From the NCBI GenBank assembly GCA_029261595.1, contig JAJDAZ010000039.1, forward strand, positions 85,861-149,860: DNA of 64,000 nt, written 5' to 3'. The notes beneath the pieces were generated by a model. That model was not told the origin of the DNA. It saw only the letters and a program-made list of their open reading frames with translations, and searched no databases. The position numbers and the translations under genes are program-made. This document shows positions 1 to 8,926 of this stretch, in pieces. How positions within the stretch are numbered: position 1 is the first letter of the stretch; every line of letters begins with the position of its first letter. The DNA comes from Nitrospinaceae bacterium. Lineage in GTDB: Bacteria > Nitrospinota > Nitrospinia > Nitrospinales > VA-1.

Positions 1-887
1 AAAGTCGATTTTACGCCGTTCACCGGGATGAGGGCGGCGGCAAAATATTTATTCTGGAAGGCCGTCCAGTTGACGTTGCCCGTATAATGGACGATGTCCG
101 TTACATCTTCAGCAGGTGTTTCAATGCGCTCATTATTCGCGAAGGTGGTGGGTCCTGAAAAAACGAACATATCGGTCTGCGACTCCACCTTCCCGCCTAA
201 AGACGGACCCCACAATACGCTGTATTGAAAATTATTGGCCGCATAGGGGCCGGGGTTTATACGGGTCTTTGCATCCACCATAAAATTGTTCAGGTGAAAG
301 GTGAATTCCCGGACCACCTCAAACCCCGATTCGTGCTTGAGATGAAACGTGAGCGTGCCGGTGGGAATGGATTCGGTCAACGTTAACGTTGTGGCCGAGG
401 GTTCGTAGAAAGCGTTTTGCAGGATGTTCGAAATCCCAGGATCCGACGACTCAAGAGAAAGCGGCCATTTGCTTCCTTCCTCATGCTCGACCAGATTGAC
501 GATTTCGCCCAGGTCACTTTTGTATTGTGGCAAAATGACTTCCCGAAGCGTCCCCCCCCGGTTGGAAAAGACCATGTTGGCGCGACCGTTGAAAACCTTC
601 ACCAGAACTTCCTTGCCGGTGAATTGAGGTTGCGCGGTCGAGGGAGAGGCTTTTTCGGTATCAGCGGCAGGCGCGGGAACAGCTGCGGGTTGACCGGGTG
701 CCAGCATCACGGGGGCTTTTTTCGGAGCGGGCATCGGTGCCGGGGGCGGAGCCGGGATCTCTTCCGGCGTTTGTTTTTTCACCGTGTCTATTTTCTCTGG
801 CGGGGGTTGAACTTCCGCGAGGAAATATCCCCAACCAACGAAAACCGCCAGGGACAACACAAATGCCAGTAATACTCTATTTTCCAA
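1..887 (-). CDS. yidC: Membrane protein insertase YidC, N-terminal part (cut by window edge)
   Basis: YidC inserts and folds inner-membrane proteins, alone or with SecYEG. About 295 N-terminal residues are visible: a first membrane segment right after the start (LENRVLLAFVLSLAVFVGWG), a Pro/Ala-rich linker, then the beta-rich periplasmic domain found in Gram-negative YidC proteins. The conserved five-helix insertase core lies beyond position 1. I chose a TTG start at 887 because GGAGA lies seven bases upstream and no ATG fits the alignment. The gene lies 26 bases downstream of yidD in the standard rpmH-rnpA-yidD-yidC order. Identity is secure; only the 3' part is missing. Confidence 0.93.
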   Translation of the reverse strand, partial: MENRVLLAFVLSLAVFVGWGYFLAEVQPPPEKIDTVKKQTPEEIPAPPPAPMPAPKKAPVMLAPGQPAAVPAPAADTEKASPSTAQPQFTGKEVLVKVFNGRANMVFSNRGGTLREVILPQYKSDLGEIVNLVEHEEGSKWPLSLESSDPGISNILQNAFYEPSATTLTLTESIPTGTLTFHLKHESGFEVVREFTFHLNNFMVDAKTRINPGPYAANNFQYSVLWGPSLGGKVESQTDMFVFSGPTTFANNERIETPAEDVTDIVHYTGNVNWTAFQNKYFAAALIPVNGVKST

Positions 888-913
888 TTAAAAATCTCCG
901 CTGATGAGGTCTA

Positions 914-1126
914 TCATTTCAGAAGGTCTTTTCCGCCCTCATGATAAGGATGGCATTTCAACAATCGCATCACGATGCGGCCCGCCGCCTTGAAAAAAGA
1001 AAAGCGTTGTAATGCCTGGGCCGAATATTCGGAACAGGTTGGATAAAACCGACAGGAAGGCGCCAGAACCGGGGACACCCACCCTTGGTAGATCCTGATG
1101 ATCTTTATTAGAAGCCAATTTGCCAT
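914..1126 (-). CDS. yidD: Membrane protein insertion efficiency factor YidD
   Basis: This small (70 aa) protein of the YidD (DUF37) family carries the family signature SCRFYPTCSEYSAQAL around residues 24-39, followed by a short C-terminal tail ending in HPYHEGGKD. It associates with the inner membrane and assists YidC-dependent insertion. It sits between rnpA and yidC, its usual place. Length and motif are typical and nothing looks degraded. Confidence 0.95.
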   Translation of the reverse strand: MANWLLIKIIRIYQGWVSPVLAPSCRFYPTCSEYSAQALQRFSFFKAAGRIVMRLLKCHPYHEGGKDLLK

Positions 1127-1164
1127 TGATGTTCTCAGACTTATGAATGAGGCGGGATAAAAAA

Positions 1165-1509
1165 CTATTGTCGGTTAAGAAGAGGTTTGGATAGTTTTTC
1201 TTCAAGCGTACGAACGGGAAGGGCTACCAGATCCCTTCCGGAGATAACGACGATATCCACCGCCGGGTGAATTCGGTCTTTTATGTGACGAAACGCTTCT
1301 CGAATTTTCCGCTTGGCCCGGTTACGGATGACGGCGTTGCCAATTTTCCGGGAGGCAATGATGCCGAGCCGTTTCCTGTTCAAACCGTTGGGAAGAATAA
1401 AGAGGGTGAAAAAAGAATCGATTCGCTTCTTTTTGCCCTGGGCCATTACTTTTTCAAATTGGGGCCGACGGGTCAGCCTCTCGCATTTCTGGAAAGATAA
1501 CTGGCTCAT
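1165..1509 (-). CDS. rnpA: Ribonuclease P protein component
   Basis: RnpA is the protein subunit that helps RNase P RNA cleave the 5' leader from pre-tRNAs. The 114-aa product has the expected basic N terminus (LTRRPQFEKVMAQGKK), the central strand RLGIIASRKIGNAVIRNRAK and the conserved RNR motif region RNRAKRKIREAFR. Length is normal for the family. It starts eight bases after the rpmH stop codon, so the two are surely co-transcribed, the arrangement seen in most bacteria. The RNA partner rnpB is not visible in this window. Confidence 0.95.
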   Translation of the reverse strand: MSQLSFQKCERLTRRPQFEKVMAQGKKKRIDSFFTLFILPNGLNRKRLGIIASRKIGNAVIRNRAKRKIREAFRHIKDRIHPAVDIVVISGRDLVALPVRTLEEKLSKPLLNRQ

Positions 1510-1516
1510 GAGCCCG

Positions 1517-1651
1517 CTAAACAGTCAGCCTTTTACGCCCTTTTCTCCTTCGGTTGGACAATACTTTTCTTCCCCCAACCGTGGCGCTCCTCCTGCGGAA
1601 GCCGTGCCTGCGTTTTCTTCGAATATTTTTTGGTTGATATGTCCGCTTCAT
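1517..1651 (-). CDS. rpmH: 50S ribosomal protein L34
   Basis: This 44-residue gene encodes L34. The product begins [20 protein letters not shown] and ends [10 protein letters not shown], both diagnostic of L34. It heads the rpmH-rnpA-yidD-yidC block. A longer overlapping reading frame in this stretch is a shadow. A good sigma-70 promoter lies about 100 bases upstream on the same strand. In many bacteria dnaA and the origin lie just upstream; here an unrelated divergent gene is found instead. Confidence 0.95.
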   Translation of the reverse strand: MKRTYQPKNIRRKRRHGFRRRSATVGGRKVLSNRRRKGRKRLTV

Positions 1652-1752
1652 AATTTTTCCTGACTTTGACCTTGATCATAAAAGCAAACCCATTGAAAAC
1701 CAATGGGTTAAATGCCAATCCGTGTACTTTATAAACAGATTTTCCTGACGGA

Positions 1753-1782
1753 ATTATTTCACCCGTCCGCCCCCCTTGTCAA
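1753..1782 (-). promoter_or_regulatory. Sigma-70-type promoter for the rpmH block
   Basis: On the minus strand TTGACA (1782-1777) is followed after 18 bases by AATAAT (1758-1753), a perfect -35 and a 5/6 -10 element. The G-rich spacer is unusual. It points toward rpmH, whose start is about 100 bases downstream. Transcription start has not been mapped. Confidence 0.55.
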
Positions 1783-1955
1783 GCAAGATTTCGATTTATT
1801 TTCCCAAAAATCAAGGCTGTTAAACAAATTTTGTCACCTTTGGTTGATTCTGTTTAATTTTTGGGCGGTTATGGACAAAATACTGATGGTCCATCCGGAA
1901 GAGCATTTTTCGTTATAAAAAAAGACTATAGTGGTGTAAAATATTTAAAAACAAC

Positions 1956-1975
1956 GGTATAAATAGGTATAAATA
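1956..1975 (+). repeat. Tandem 10-bp repeat ahead of the OmpA-like gene
   Basis: GGTATAAATA occurs twice in direct tandem, 15 bases before the ATG at 1990. The 338-base gap 1652-1989 holds this repeat, the rpmH promoter and AT-rich sequence, and has no convincing DnaA boxes or coding frame. The repeat could be a regulator site or part of the promoter; both copies contain TATAAA. Confidence 0.5.
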
Positions 1976-1989
1976 ATTTTGGGGGTCGC

Positions 1990-3594
1990 ATGAGGGTACC
2001 AGCTTCTGATTCAATCCTGAACACACAGTCCATCCACCGTTCCTTTGACAGTGATCAGCGCGTAGAAAAAAGTTCCTTTCTCCTAATCGGAGTTCTGCTT
2101 CTGCATGCCTATTTTATGATTGCTGTGACCGAGGCCGGGACGTTAACGGGATTGCAACCATCTGCTTTGGACCCTGCCTTCCTTCCGGTTGAAATCGCTC
2201 AGCTTTCACCAGAGCGCGTTCAGGTTTTGGAAGGTGTTACGGAGGACCCCAAAGAGAGCAGACTTCAGTTCACCGCAAATAAATTAAAGCAGGCGGGCTA
2301 TATTATTCCTGTGTCGAGTCATAGAGGAAGTATCCTGAAAAGCCTGGGCGATCATGAATCATTTGGCATCGGAGAAATTGTATATCTTGATATTGGAACG
2401 GAGCATGGCGCAATGCAAGGAAAATTGCTCACGGTGTTTTCCAAATCAAGGCACATTCTGCATCCGATTATCAAAAGTGCAGGGGTGGAAGGAATTCCAA
2501 GTTACCAGCGACCTCTGGCCGAACCCTATCCCACCTATTTTTCTCGATGGGGCAAGCGCATCGGAGACATGGTGGAACCCTTAGGGTACATGGAGATCCT
2601 TGAAGCGATTCCGGGTTCTTCCAAAGCCATTATCCGGGAATCGTACAATCCGATCCATACAGGAGATTTTGTGACTCCTTATGAAAAATTGGACGCCCCG
2701 CCGCGTTATCCGGAAGCCAAGGGAGAGCAAACCCTGGAAGGTTATGTGATTGCTTACCAGCGGGAACATTATATGGGTGGGCTGGACGACTATATTTATA
2801 TTGACCGCGGAGCCAAGGACCGGGTGCTTCCCGGCGACCGGTTTGAAGTTTATATCACTCCCACCAAGGGAGACGACAGGTGGTATGAGGTGGATTCAAA
2901 GGGTGAGCCTATGATCCCGCATGTTGTCGCTGAATTGCAGGTGTTGGCCACACAGGCCGAAACATCCACCGGCGTGGTGATATCCGGTTCACGGTCCATT
3001 CCCCTGGGAGCGTCGATACGATACAAACCCGTGGATATCGTTTCCCCCCCTTTAAACGATGTATTGGCTTTGGGCGAAGCGCCAACCTATGAGGTTGCGG
3101 AGGTCGCCTTTCCTTTGGAAGAAGCCACGGAGATGCCTTTTGAGGAGGAGCCGCTTGAAGAGGAACCCTTCGCTGATTTGAGTGTGGATGCCATTCAGGG
3201 CGAAGAAATTGAAGAAGCCCGGTTAATGGACTTTTCCGCGATCGAGGAATTGCTGGATGTCCGCTTTCCGTTCGACCAATATGTTCTGGACGAGATGGCT
3301 AAAAAGGCCCTGGAAAAAAATGCTGTCTATCTGCTCCAGCACCCCAATATTCAAGTGCAGATTGAAGCGCATTGTGACGAGCGGGGGACCAATAACTACA
3401 ACCTTGCGCTGGGCGACCGCCGCGCGCTGGCGGTTAAAAAGTTCATGACCTCAAAGGGCATTCCCGAAAACAGGATGCACCTGATCAGCTATGGAGAGGA
3501 AAAGCCGTTCTGTAGTGAGAGCAATGAAGACTGCTGGCTGCAAAACAGGAAGGTGCATTTTAAAGCCAGCGGATCGGAGATGGTGGTCAATTAG
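1990..3594 (+). CDS. OmpA/Pal-domain envelope protein
   Basis: This 534-aa protein has one N-terminal hydrophobic segment (about residues 28-46) that could be a signal anchor. A long middle region follows, then a very acidic Glu/Pro linker at about 370-415 and a C-terminal OmpA-like domain from about residue 435. The domain carries the peptidoglycan-binding signature [19 protein letters not shown], closest to Pal-type proteins. The family holds the envelope to peptidoglycan by binding diaminopimelate. The middle region (about 60-365) is not one I recognise. The gene stands alone, diverging from rpmH, and its last eight bases overlap the convergent tyrS 3' end. It is too large to be Pal itself. 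Confidence 0.8.
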   Translation: MRVPASDSILNTQSIHRSFDSDQRVEKSSFLLIGVLLLHAYFMIAVTEAGTLTGLQPSALDPAFLPVEIAQLSPERVQVLEGVTEDPKESRLQFTANKLKQAGYIIPVSSHRGSILKSLGDHESFGIGEIVYLDIGTEHGAMQGKLLTVFSKSRHILHPIIKSAGVEGIPSYQRPLAEPYPTYFSRWGKRIGDMVEPLGYMEILEAIPGSSKAIIRESYNPIHTGDFVTPYEKLDAPPRYPEAKGEQTLEGYVIAYQREHYMGGLDDYIYIDRGAKDRVLPGDRFEVYITPTKGDDRWYEVDSKGEPMIPHVVAELQVLATQAETSTGVVISGSRSIPLGASIRYKPVDIVSPPLNDVLALGEAPTYEVAEVAFPLEEATEMPFEEEPLEEEPFADLSVDAIQGEEIEEARLMDFSAIEELLDVRFPFDQYVLDEMAKKALEKNAVYLLQHPNIQVQIEAHCDERGTNNYNLALGDRRALAVKKFMTSKGIPENRMHLISYGEEKPFCSESNEDCWLQNRKVHFKASGSEMVVN

Positions 3595-4798
3595 CGGTGA
3601 TTTTTAAGAAGCGCTTTTTACCGACTTTGATGAGATGGCCCTGATTTCCCTCTAACTGGTGGTCCTTATCGGAAATCTTTTGCCCGTTCACAGACACCGC
3701 CCCCTGCTGGATCAATCTCCTGGCCGCTGAAGTGCTGTCGGTCAACGAGTGATCTGTTAGAACCTTGCATATCCACCTGGCTTCCCCACCCCAGGTTTTT
3801 GCTTCCGGGATTTTATCGGGAACATTTTTATTCTTGAACACATTGTCAAATTCCTGAGCCGCCTCTGCCGCTAATTCTGTTGAATGGTAACGCGCCACAA
3901 TTTCCTTCGCCAATCCCACTTTAGCGTGTTTTGGATTCAGTTCGCCCGTTTTGGCTTGTGACCTCAAAGAGTCCAGCTCCACTCCTGTAACATCGCTCAG
4001 CAGTTCATAATATCGCCACATCAATTCGTCGGAGACCGACATGATTTTGCCGAACATTTCTCCAGGCTTGTCGAGCACCCCGATGCTGTTGCCCAGGCTC
4101 TTGCTCATTTTCTGTACCCCGTCCGTTCCTTCCAGAAGCGGCATGGTGAGGACGGTTTGCGGAGCCACGCCGTAGGATCTTTGCATGTCCCGGCCCACCA
4201 GCAGGTTGAACTTTTGATCGGTGCCGCCCAGTTCCACGTCGGCCTTTAAAGCCACCGAATCGTAGCCCTGGATCAGGGGATACATCAATTCATGGATCGA
4301 TACCGGGAGGTTGTTGGCCATGCGTTTCTGAAAATCGTCACGCTCCAGCATGCGGGCGACGGTGTAGCGGGCGGCCAGCCCGATCATGTCAACCGAGGAA
4401 AACTTATTCATCCACTCGCTGTTATAGGCAACCGTGGTTTTACTCTCATCTAAAATCTTGAAAACCTGTTCCAGGTAGGTTTTGGCGTTCACCTGGACTT
4501 CTTCGGGAGTGAGGCTTTTTCTGGTTTCGGATTTCCCCGTCGGGTCGCCGATCATGCCGGTGAAATCGCCGATCAAAAAAATGGCCTCATGGCCGAGATC
4601 CTGAAACTGCTTCATCTTTTGCAATAAAACCGTATGACCCAGGTGCAGGTCCGGCGCCGTGGGGTCGAAGCCTGCCTTGACTCGAAGCGGACGTCCTGTT
4701 TTAATGGATTTCTCCAATTGCAAGGCGAGTTCTTTTTCATCAATGACTTCGGTCGCCCCTCGGCGAATTATTTTTAACTGGTCTTGAACGGAAAGCAT
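3587..4798 (-). CDS. tyrS: Tyrosyl-tRNA synthetase
   Basis: This class I synthetase attaches tyrosine to tRNA-Tyr. Visible features of the 403-aa product are the HIGH-type motif [10 protein letters not shown] in the Rossmann domain, the KMSKS loop as [12 protein letters not shown], and a C-terminal S4-like RNA-binding domain ([19 protein letters not shown]). I start it at ATG 4798 (MLSVQDQL). The frame stays open 68 codons further upstream, but that stretch matches no synthetase and contains the hairpins of the leader. The motif set and length fit the TyrZ-like branch. The stop codon overlaps the end of the convergent OmpA-like gene. Confidence 0.95.
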   Translation of the reverse strand: MLSVQDQLKIIRRGATEVIDEKELALQLEKSIKTGRPLRVKAGFDPTAPDLHLGHTVLLQKMKQFQDLGHEAIFLIGDFTGMIGDPTGKSETRKSLTPEEVQVNAKTYLEQVFKILDESKTTVAYNSEWMNKFSSVDMIGLAARYTVARMLERDDFQKRMANNLPVSIHELMYPLIQGYDSVALKADVELGGTDQKFNLLVGRDMQRSYGVAPQTVLTMPLLEGTDGVQKMSKSLGNSIGVLDKPGEMFGKIMSVSDELMWRYYELLSDVTGVELDSLRSQAKTGELNPKHAKVGLAKEIVARYHSTELAAEAAQEFDNVFKNKNVPDKIPEAKTWGGEARWICKVLTDHSLTDSTSAARRLIQQGAVSVNGQKISDKDHQLEGNQGHLIKVGKKRFLKITAN

Positions 4799-4819
4799 CT
4801 TAGGGAAATGTCCGGAAAA

Positions 4820-4888
4820 CCCCACACCGTGGGGAGGAGAATTTATCTGGTCCAGCCCGCAGACGGGCAGGGTCCAGCGCCACGCTGG
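4820..4888 (-). promoter_or_regulatory. Three tandem hairpins in the tyrS leader
   Basis: Three perfect stem-loops lie just upstream of tyrS: 4874-4888 (CCAGCG/CGCTGG, 3-nt loop), 4855-4868 (GCCCG/CGGGC, 4-nt loop) and 4820-4834 (CCCCAC/GTGGGG, 3-nt loop). On the minus strand the last one is followed by TTTTCC and lies 21 bases from the start codon, resembling a weak attenuator or a structure near the ribosome site. I do not see a clear T-box consensus, so the mechanism is unknown. A small RNA on either strand is the alternative. Confidence 0.5.
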
Positions 4889-4977
4889 CACTGGTTGAAT
4901 AACATACCCGAATGGAAACTGCAAGTTGGCCAGGCATTCTGAATTTTTGATTGAGCAGGATAAGGAAACACCACCCC

Positions 4978-5355
4978 ATGGATCTTGATATCGCACAGCC
5001 AAACGAAATCATCGGCCCGCGTCTTAAAAAATACCGTGTGGCGGGGTATGGATTTTTGGCGCTGAACATTTTATATCTGGTTTTTGCCTTCATGTTTGTG
5101 CCGTCTTTTCATGTAGACACCACCACATTCATCACCATCGTTCTTTTCCTGGCGTTGATGGTTTTGCTCACGGTTTTTATCTGCCGGGCGAAAAAAAGAC
5201 TGGTCCAGATCCTGGCCGTTTTATACGGCGCGCGATCGCTTTTTGCAATCTACACCCTGGCGATGGGGGAATATTTCCCGGCGGTGCCCTATTTTTTGCC
5301 CTGTTTGCTGGTGACGTTTTATCTTTTAGGCCGTGCGGGCTGGAACTGGCGCTGA
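4978..5355 (+). CDS. Small four-helix membrane protein, unknown function
   Basis: This product of 125 aa has about four hydrophobic segments (near residues 25-42, 50-68, 78-95 and 100-117) and a short polar N terminus. ATG 4978 is preferred over an upstream TTG because AAGGA lies about eleven bases before it. It reads away from tyrS and precedes the ammonia-lyase gene by 37 bases, so it may share its transcript. No family is recognised. Confidence 0.65.
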   Translation: MDLDIAQPNEIIGPRLKKYRVAGYGFLALNILYLVFAFMFVPSFHVDTTTFITIVLFLALMVLLTVFICRAKKRLVQILAVLYGARSLFAIYTLAMGEYFPAVPYFLPCLLVTFYLLGRAGWNWR

Positions 5356-5392
5356 GCAAATGGGTTTAAGATTAAATTTCTAAAATACGTTT

Positions 5393-6919
5393 ATGAAAAA
5401 ACTGGTCCTCGATGGAGAAAGCCTGACGCTGGAATCCCTGGCAACGGCCTCGGATCTGACCACGGAAATTCGAGTAGCCCCGTCCTGCCGCAGGAACGTG
5501 CAAAAATCGCGGGAAGTGATCGAACAAGCGGTGCGCGATGAAAAACAGGTTTACGGCTTCACCACGGGGTTTGGCGCGCTCAGCGATGTCTTCATTTCCA
5601 GGGAAAAAGGCAAGCAACTGCAAAAAAATATTTTGATGAGCCACGCCGCCGGAGTCGGTGATCCGCTTCCAGATGAAATTGTCCGGTGCGTCCTGGCGTT
5701 GATGATCAACAGCAAAGCCAAGGGGTATTCCGGGCTTCGGTGGACGACTCTTGAAACTCTGGTCAAGCTGTTCAACCAGGGGGTCATCCCGCAAATTCCC
5801 GCAAAAGGTTCCGTTGGGGCGAGCGGCGATTTGGCGCCCCTGGCGCATTTGGCGCTGGTGTTGATCGGGCGCGGCAAAGCGCGTTTTCAAGGGCGCGTGA
5901 TGTCGGGGGCGCAGGCGTTAAAGAGGGCGAAAATCAAGCCGGTTGTTTTGGCAGAAGGGGAGGGGTTGGCTCTCGTCAACGGAACCCAGGTGATGACGGC
6001 TATTGGCGTGTGCACTCTGGATAAGGCTGTTAAACTCGCGAAATTGGCGGATGTGTCCGCCTCCATGAGCCTGGAGGTTTTGCTTGGAAGCAACACTCAG
6101 TTGCATAAAAAAATTCATCGCATCCGCCCGCACAAAGGACAGATTCAATCCGCCGCCAACATGCGGGCCATCACTGACGACAGTGAGATCATCACCTCCC
6201 ATAAAGACTGTAACCGCATTCAGGACGCCTATTCTCTGCGCTGTTCCCCGCAAGTGCACGGGGCCAGTCGGGACACCATCCGGTTCGCCTGCGGGACCCT
6301 TGAAACGGAGATGAATTCGGCGACCGAGAATCCTTTGGTTTTCCCGGACGGGCAAATCCTGTCCGGCGGAAATTTTCACGGCCAACCAGTTGCTTTAGCG
6401 CTCGATCATCTCGCGGTCGCCCTGGCGGAGCTTGCCAACATATCCGAGCGACGGATAGAGCGCATGGTCAATCCCACTTTGAGCGGCCTTCCTTCGTTTT
6501 TAATTCGGGAAGGGGGGTTGAACTCCGGGTTCATGATCGCGCAATACACGGCGGCGGCGCTGGTTTCGGAAAACAAGGTGCTGGCGCATCCCGCATCGGT
6601 GGATTCCATCCCCACATCCGCCAACAAGGAAGATCATGTCAGTATGGGCACGATCTCCGCCCGGAAAGCCAGGGAGGTTCTGGGTAATGTAAAATATGTG
6701 ATCGCCATTGAATTCCTGTGCGCGGCTCAAGCGTTGGATCTTCTCACCAACCTGAAACCCGGCAGGGGAACTCTCTCAGCTTATAAGGCGTTGCGCAGGC
6801 ATGTGAGCCCGGTGAAAAAAGACCGGGAACTGTCCCCCGACATCGAGACGGTGGCGGGAATCATCGACAATGGCGAGATCCTCTCGGCGGTGGAAAAAGC
6901 CTGCGGCCCGTTAATATGA
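5393..6919 (+). CDS. hutH: Histidine ammonia-lyase family enzyme (MIO lyase)
   Basis: This enzyme family removes ammonia from an aromatic amino acid using the self-made MIO cofactor. The 508-aa protein has the MIO tripeptide A143-S144-G145 in GSVGASGDLAPLAH, the catalytic tyrosine in VYGFTTGFG (Tyr54), and the loop residues Ser83-His84, the pair typical of histidine-specific lyases (tyrosine lyases have His-Leu, phenylalanine lyases Phe-Leu). SANKEDHVSMG near residue 412 is also conserved. Length is standard. Expected product is urocanate. No other hut gene lies in this window. Instead the gene overlaps a methyltransferase-like gene by four bases (ATGA), so its role may not be plain histidine breakdown. 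Confidence 0.88.
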   Translation: MKKLVLDGESLTLESLATASDLTTEIRVAPSCRRNVQKSREVIEQAVRDEKQVYGFTTGFGALSDVFISREKGKQLQKNILMSHAAGVGDPLPDEIVRCVLALMINSKAKGYSGLRWTTLETLVKLFNQGVIPQIPAKGSVGASGDLAPLAHLALVLIGRGKARFQGRVMSGAQALKRAKIKPVVLAEGEGLALVNGTQVMTAIGVCTLDKAVKLAKLADVSASMSLEVLLGSNTQLHKKIHRIRPHKGQIQSAANMRAITDDSEIITSHKDCNRIQDAYSLRCSPQVHGASRDTIRFACGTLETEMNSATENPLVFPDGQILSGGNFHGQPVALALDHLAVALAELANISERRIERMVNPTLSGLPSFLIREGGLNSGFMIAQYTAAALVSENKVLAHPASVDSIPTSANKEDHVSMGTISARKAREVLGNVKYVIAIEFLCAAQALDLLTNLKPGRGTLSAYKALRRHVSPVKKDRELSPDIETVAGIIDNGEILSAVEKACGPLI

Positions 6920-8037
6920 TCGATACCGCGACCCCTGTATTCGTAAAAAAACCCGACCGGCTTCCTTTAGTGACAGATATCGGAAGCGCCTATATGGGCC
7001 TACAGCATTCAAGCTCTCCGGAACTGGTCGAGCGGGTACAGGCCTTATTTGACCACCTAAACCGGTCTATGGGGTTTCCTCCGACGGCGGTGGGAAAAGA
7101 AAATCAGGATTGCTTTAATATCCTTTTGCGGGTCGCTTACCCGGAGTTGATGCTCGACCTTGCAGATTTGATTTACGTTCAGCATGAGCGGCCTGCGGTC
7201 TTCCTCAATTTCGATCACATCAATATCAATCTCAGGAAGGATGCGTCGGTCGATCCCGATTCTGTCCAGGCATTGAACCAGAAAATGGAATCTTTGTTTC
7301 AGGAGTTGACCCGGACGCTGAAGAACGACCCCAAGTATTATGGCGATCCGGAAATCATCAGACTATTGAGCGAAAGTTACAGCTTCTACCTTTTTAAAAC
7401 CGGCAATTTCCCTTGGGACAACACGCTTCCCGATTTTTCGGGGGATGCGACTCATCCCATCATGGACATCGCCACTGGGTTGACCGGGTTCAATATGATT
7501 CATTTGTGGCCCGCCGATGGTCCGACGTTGTACCTGACCGACAACCAGCCCTTCATCACCGAGGGTCTCAAGCATTACAAAAGTCTGGCGCGTAAACGGA
7601 ATGTGGAGATTCTCAATATCAAGTTTGGCATTAACGAACCAGACGTGCCGCCCTTAGGCGGAATCTGGGCCAATAAATTTCTTCATCATCTGAAACGAAA
7701 AGAACGTCGTCAATTCCTGGATTGGGCGCATAACAGCCTGGCCGCTGGTGGCGTACTGCAAATTCTGGACACCGATCTGGAACACCGAATATTAAAAAAA
7801 GAACACGATTCAAATTTTAAAGGAAAATTGATCCCCGGTTATCTGGAAACATTGGTGGAAATTGAAGGCGATTTTTGCGAAACGCTGGTGCAGGACACGA
7901 GACTGGCGGGGTTTAAAGTGACTCACTTTGATTTTAACCCCTACCACGACGAAACCGACGCCTACAGCCAGTTTCCAGGAGAAGATATCTCCATCGATTT
8001 TCTGGGATTTGAGATCGTCGCGGAAAAAGGAAAATAA
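6916..8037 (+). CDS. Probable SAM-dependent methyltransferase-like protein paired with the ammonia-lyase
   Basis: This 373-aa protein is translationally coupled to the lyase through an ATGA overlap. The C-terminal half has the layout of a class I methyltransferase: a glycine-containing region (MDIATGLTGFNMIHLWPADG), an acidic strand end (TLYLTDNQPF), and a late strand-turn (LAAGGVLQILDTD). The first half is helical and unfamiliar. Motif I is weak, so binding of SAM is an inference. It could act on the product of the lyase or be a regulatory or inactive relative. No close family is recognised. Confidence 0.6.
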   Translation: MIDTATPVFVKKPDRLPLVTDIGSAYMGLQHSSSPELVERVQALFDHLNRSMGFPPTAVGKENQDCFNILLRVAYPELMLDLADLIYVQHERPAVFLNFDHININLRKDASVDPDSVQALNQKMESLFQELTRTLKNDPKYYGDPEIIRLLSESYSFYLFKTGNFPWDNTLPDFSGDATHPIMDIATGLTGFNMIHLWPADGPTLYLTDNQPFITEGLKHYKSLARKRNVEILNIKFGINEPDVPPLGGIWANKFLHHLKRKERRQFLDWAHNSLAAGGVLQILDTDLEHRILKKEHDSNFKGKLIPGYLETLVEIEGDFCETLVQDTRLAGFKVTHFDFNPYHDETDAYSQFPGEDISIDFLGFEIVAEKGK

Positions 8038-8093
8038 ACCTTCATCTTAAGAGCGGAAAATTTATGGTGAGTTAAGTCCGCAAGGAAGCCACT

Positions 8094-8414
8094 ATGCTGG
8101 ATCTGATTAAAAAGTACCTGGGTCCCGGGACTACGTTGGTTATTCTAACCACCCTGACCCTGTTCATTGCCGCACTTTTCGTAAAAGGGTTCACTCATGA
8201 CCTGCTACTGGAGGCCGCGGTGTTCCTGGTCTCGGTTAAGCTAATCATCCTGAGTTATAGAAACAGCAAAGGAGTCGAGGCTATTCAGAAAAAGCTGGAC
8301 CTGATTCTTAGCGAGGAGAAGCACCTGGAGAAGGTTCTGAACACCATTAAGAAAAGTCAGGCGAACGAACCGAATTCCGGGCAAGAAAAAGGAGATCCTC
8401 CGGGACATCAATAG
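8094..8414 (+). CDS. Small membrane protein with C-terminal coiled-coil tail
   Basis: This 106-aa protein has two hydrophobic segments (about residues 14-30 and 36-53) and then a charged helical tail (EAIQKKLDLILSEEKHLEKV) likely to form a coiled coil, ending in a disordered stretch. AAGGA lies a few bases before the ATG and supports the start. It follows the methyltransferase-like gene by 56 bases and may end that operon. Function is unknown. Confidence 0.65.
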   Translation: MLDLIKKYLGPGTTLVILTTLTLFIAALFVKGFTHDLLLEAAVFLVSVKLIILSYRNSKGVEAIQKKLDLILSEEKHLEKVLNTIKKSQANEPNSGQEKGDPPGHQ

Positions 8415-8439
8415 CGGTTTTATCTGCAATAAAATCCGC
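8414..8439. terminator. Hairpin between convergent genes
   Basis: GCGG-TTTTAT pairs with ATAAAA-T-CCGC around a five-base loop, with one bulged T. It begins within the stop region of the 106-aa gene and lies between it and the convergent modE-like gene. There is no long T run, so it may be a bidirectional or 3'-end stabilising hairpin rather than a classic terminator. Confidence 0.45.
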
Positions 8440-8526
8440 CTCTAGCGTGAAGCCACGGAAGATGGGACCGTCCTCTTCCGGCCGGTTTCTACTTCATTGC
8501 CTGTTCGAGTCTTCCCACAAAAACAA

Positions 8527-8904
8527 TCAAGAATCCGGCGGTTGTTTCAAATGCCGTTGGATGGCGTTCCAGTCCGCCTGGGTGGATTTTTCCGCAGTCG
8601 ATTCCATCGAGCGATAAAGGTCGATCATTTGATTTCCCAGAGGAGTCAGTTGCGCACCGCCACCGCCTTTTCCTCCGGTGGAGCTTGCGACTAGGGGTTC
8701 CTTGAAACAATGGTTCATGGTGTCCACCATGTCCCACGCCCGCTTGTAACTGAGTTTGATTTCTTTTGCCGCCTGCGAGATCGAGCCTTGCCGCTGAATG
8801 GCTTCCAGTAAGTCGATCTTTCCCGGTCCCAGGGCGATGACATCTCCCGCCATGATTCGGAACCTGGGTTTGCACCGCAATGGTTTGTTCCTGGCAGACG
8901 TCAT
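8527..8904 (-). CDS. ModE-type winged-helix regulator, DNA-binding domain only
   Basis: This 125-aa protein matches the N-terminal domain of the molybdate regulator ModE: the helix-turn-helix QGSISQAAKEIKLSYKRAWD, the wing rich in glycine (STGGKGGGGAQLTPLGNQM) and the start of the dimer helix. The usual C-terminal molybdate-binding (TOBE/Mop) domains are absent, so it cannot sense molybdate the way E. coli ModE does. Such short ModE-like proteins are common in many phyla and often control molybdenum or tungsten enzyme genes. No such gene is nearby. It lies 22 bases downstream of the phosphodiester-glycosidase gene on the same strand. Confidence 0.85.
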   Translation of the reverse strand: MTSARNKPLRCKPRFRIMAGDVIALGPGKIDLLEAIQRQGSISQAAKEIKLSYKRAWDMVDTMNHCFKEPLVASSTGGKGGGGAQLTPLGNQMIDLYRSMESTAEKSTQADWNAIQRHLKQPPDS

Positions 8905-8926
8905 GTTGGCTCACCTGGAGAGGCGA

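Noticed and set aside
1652-1989. Replication origin next to rpmH
   Set aside because: No group of DnaA boxes is seen. TTATGGACA near 1868 differs at two positions from the consensus.
1990-3594. Pal lipoprotein
   Set aside because: There is no lipobox and the protein is about three times too long; only the C-terminal domain is Pal-like.
4820-4888. T-box riboswitch for tyrS
   Set aside because: I could not find a specifier loop or the conserved T-box sequence; only the hairpins are sure.
4799-5093. A small minus-strand frame and an N-terminal extension of tyrS in the leader
   Set aside because: The sequence does not look like protein, carries three hairpins, and the standard TyrS start is at 4798.
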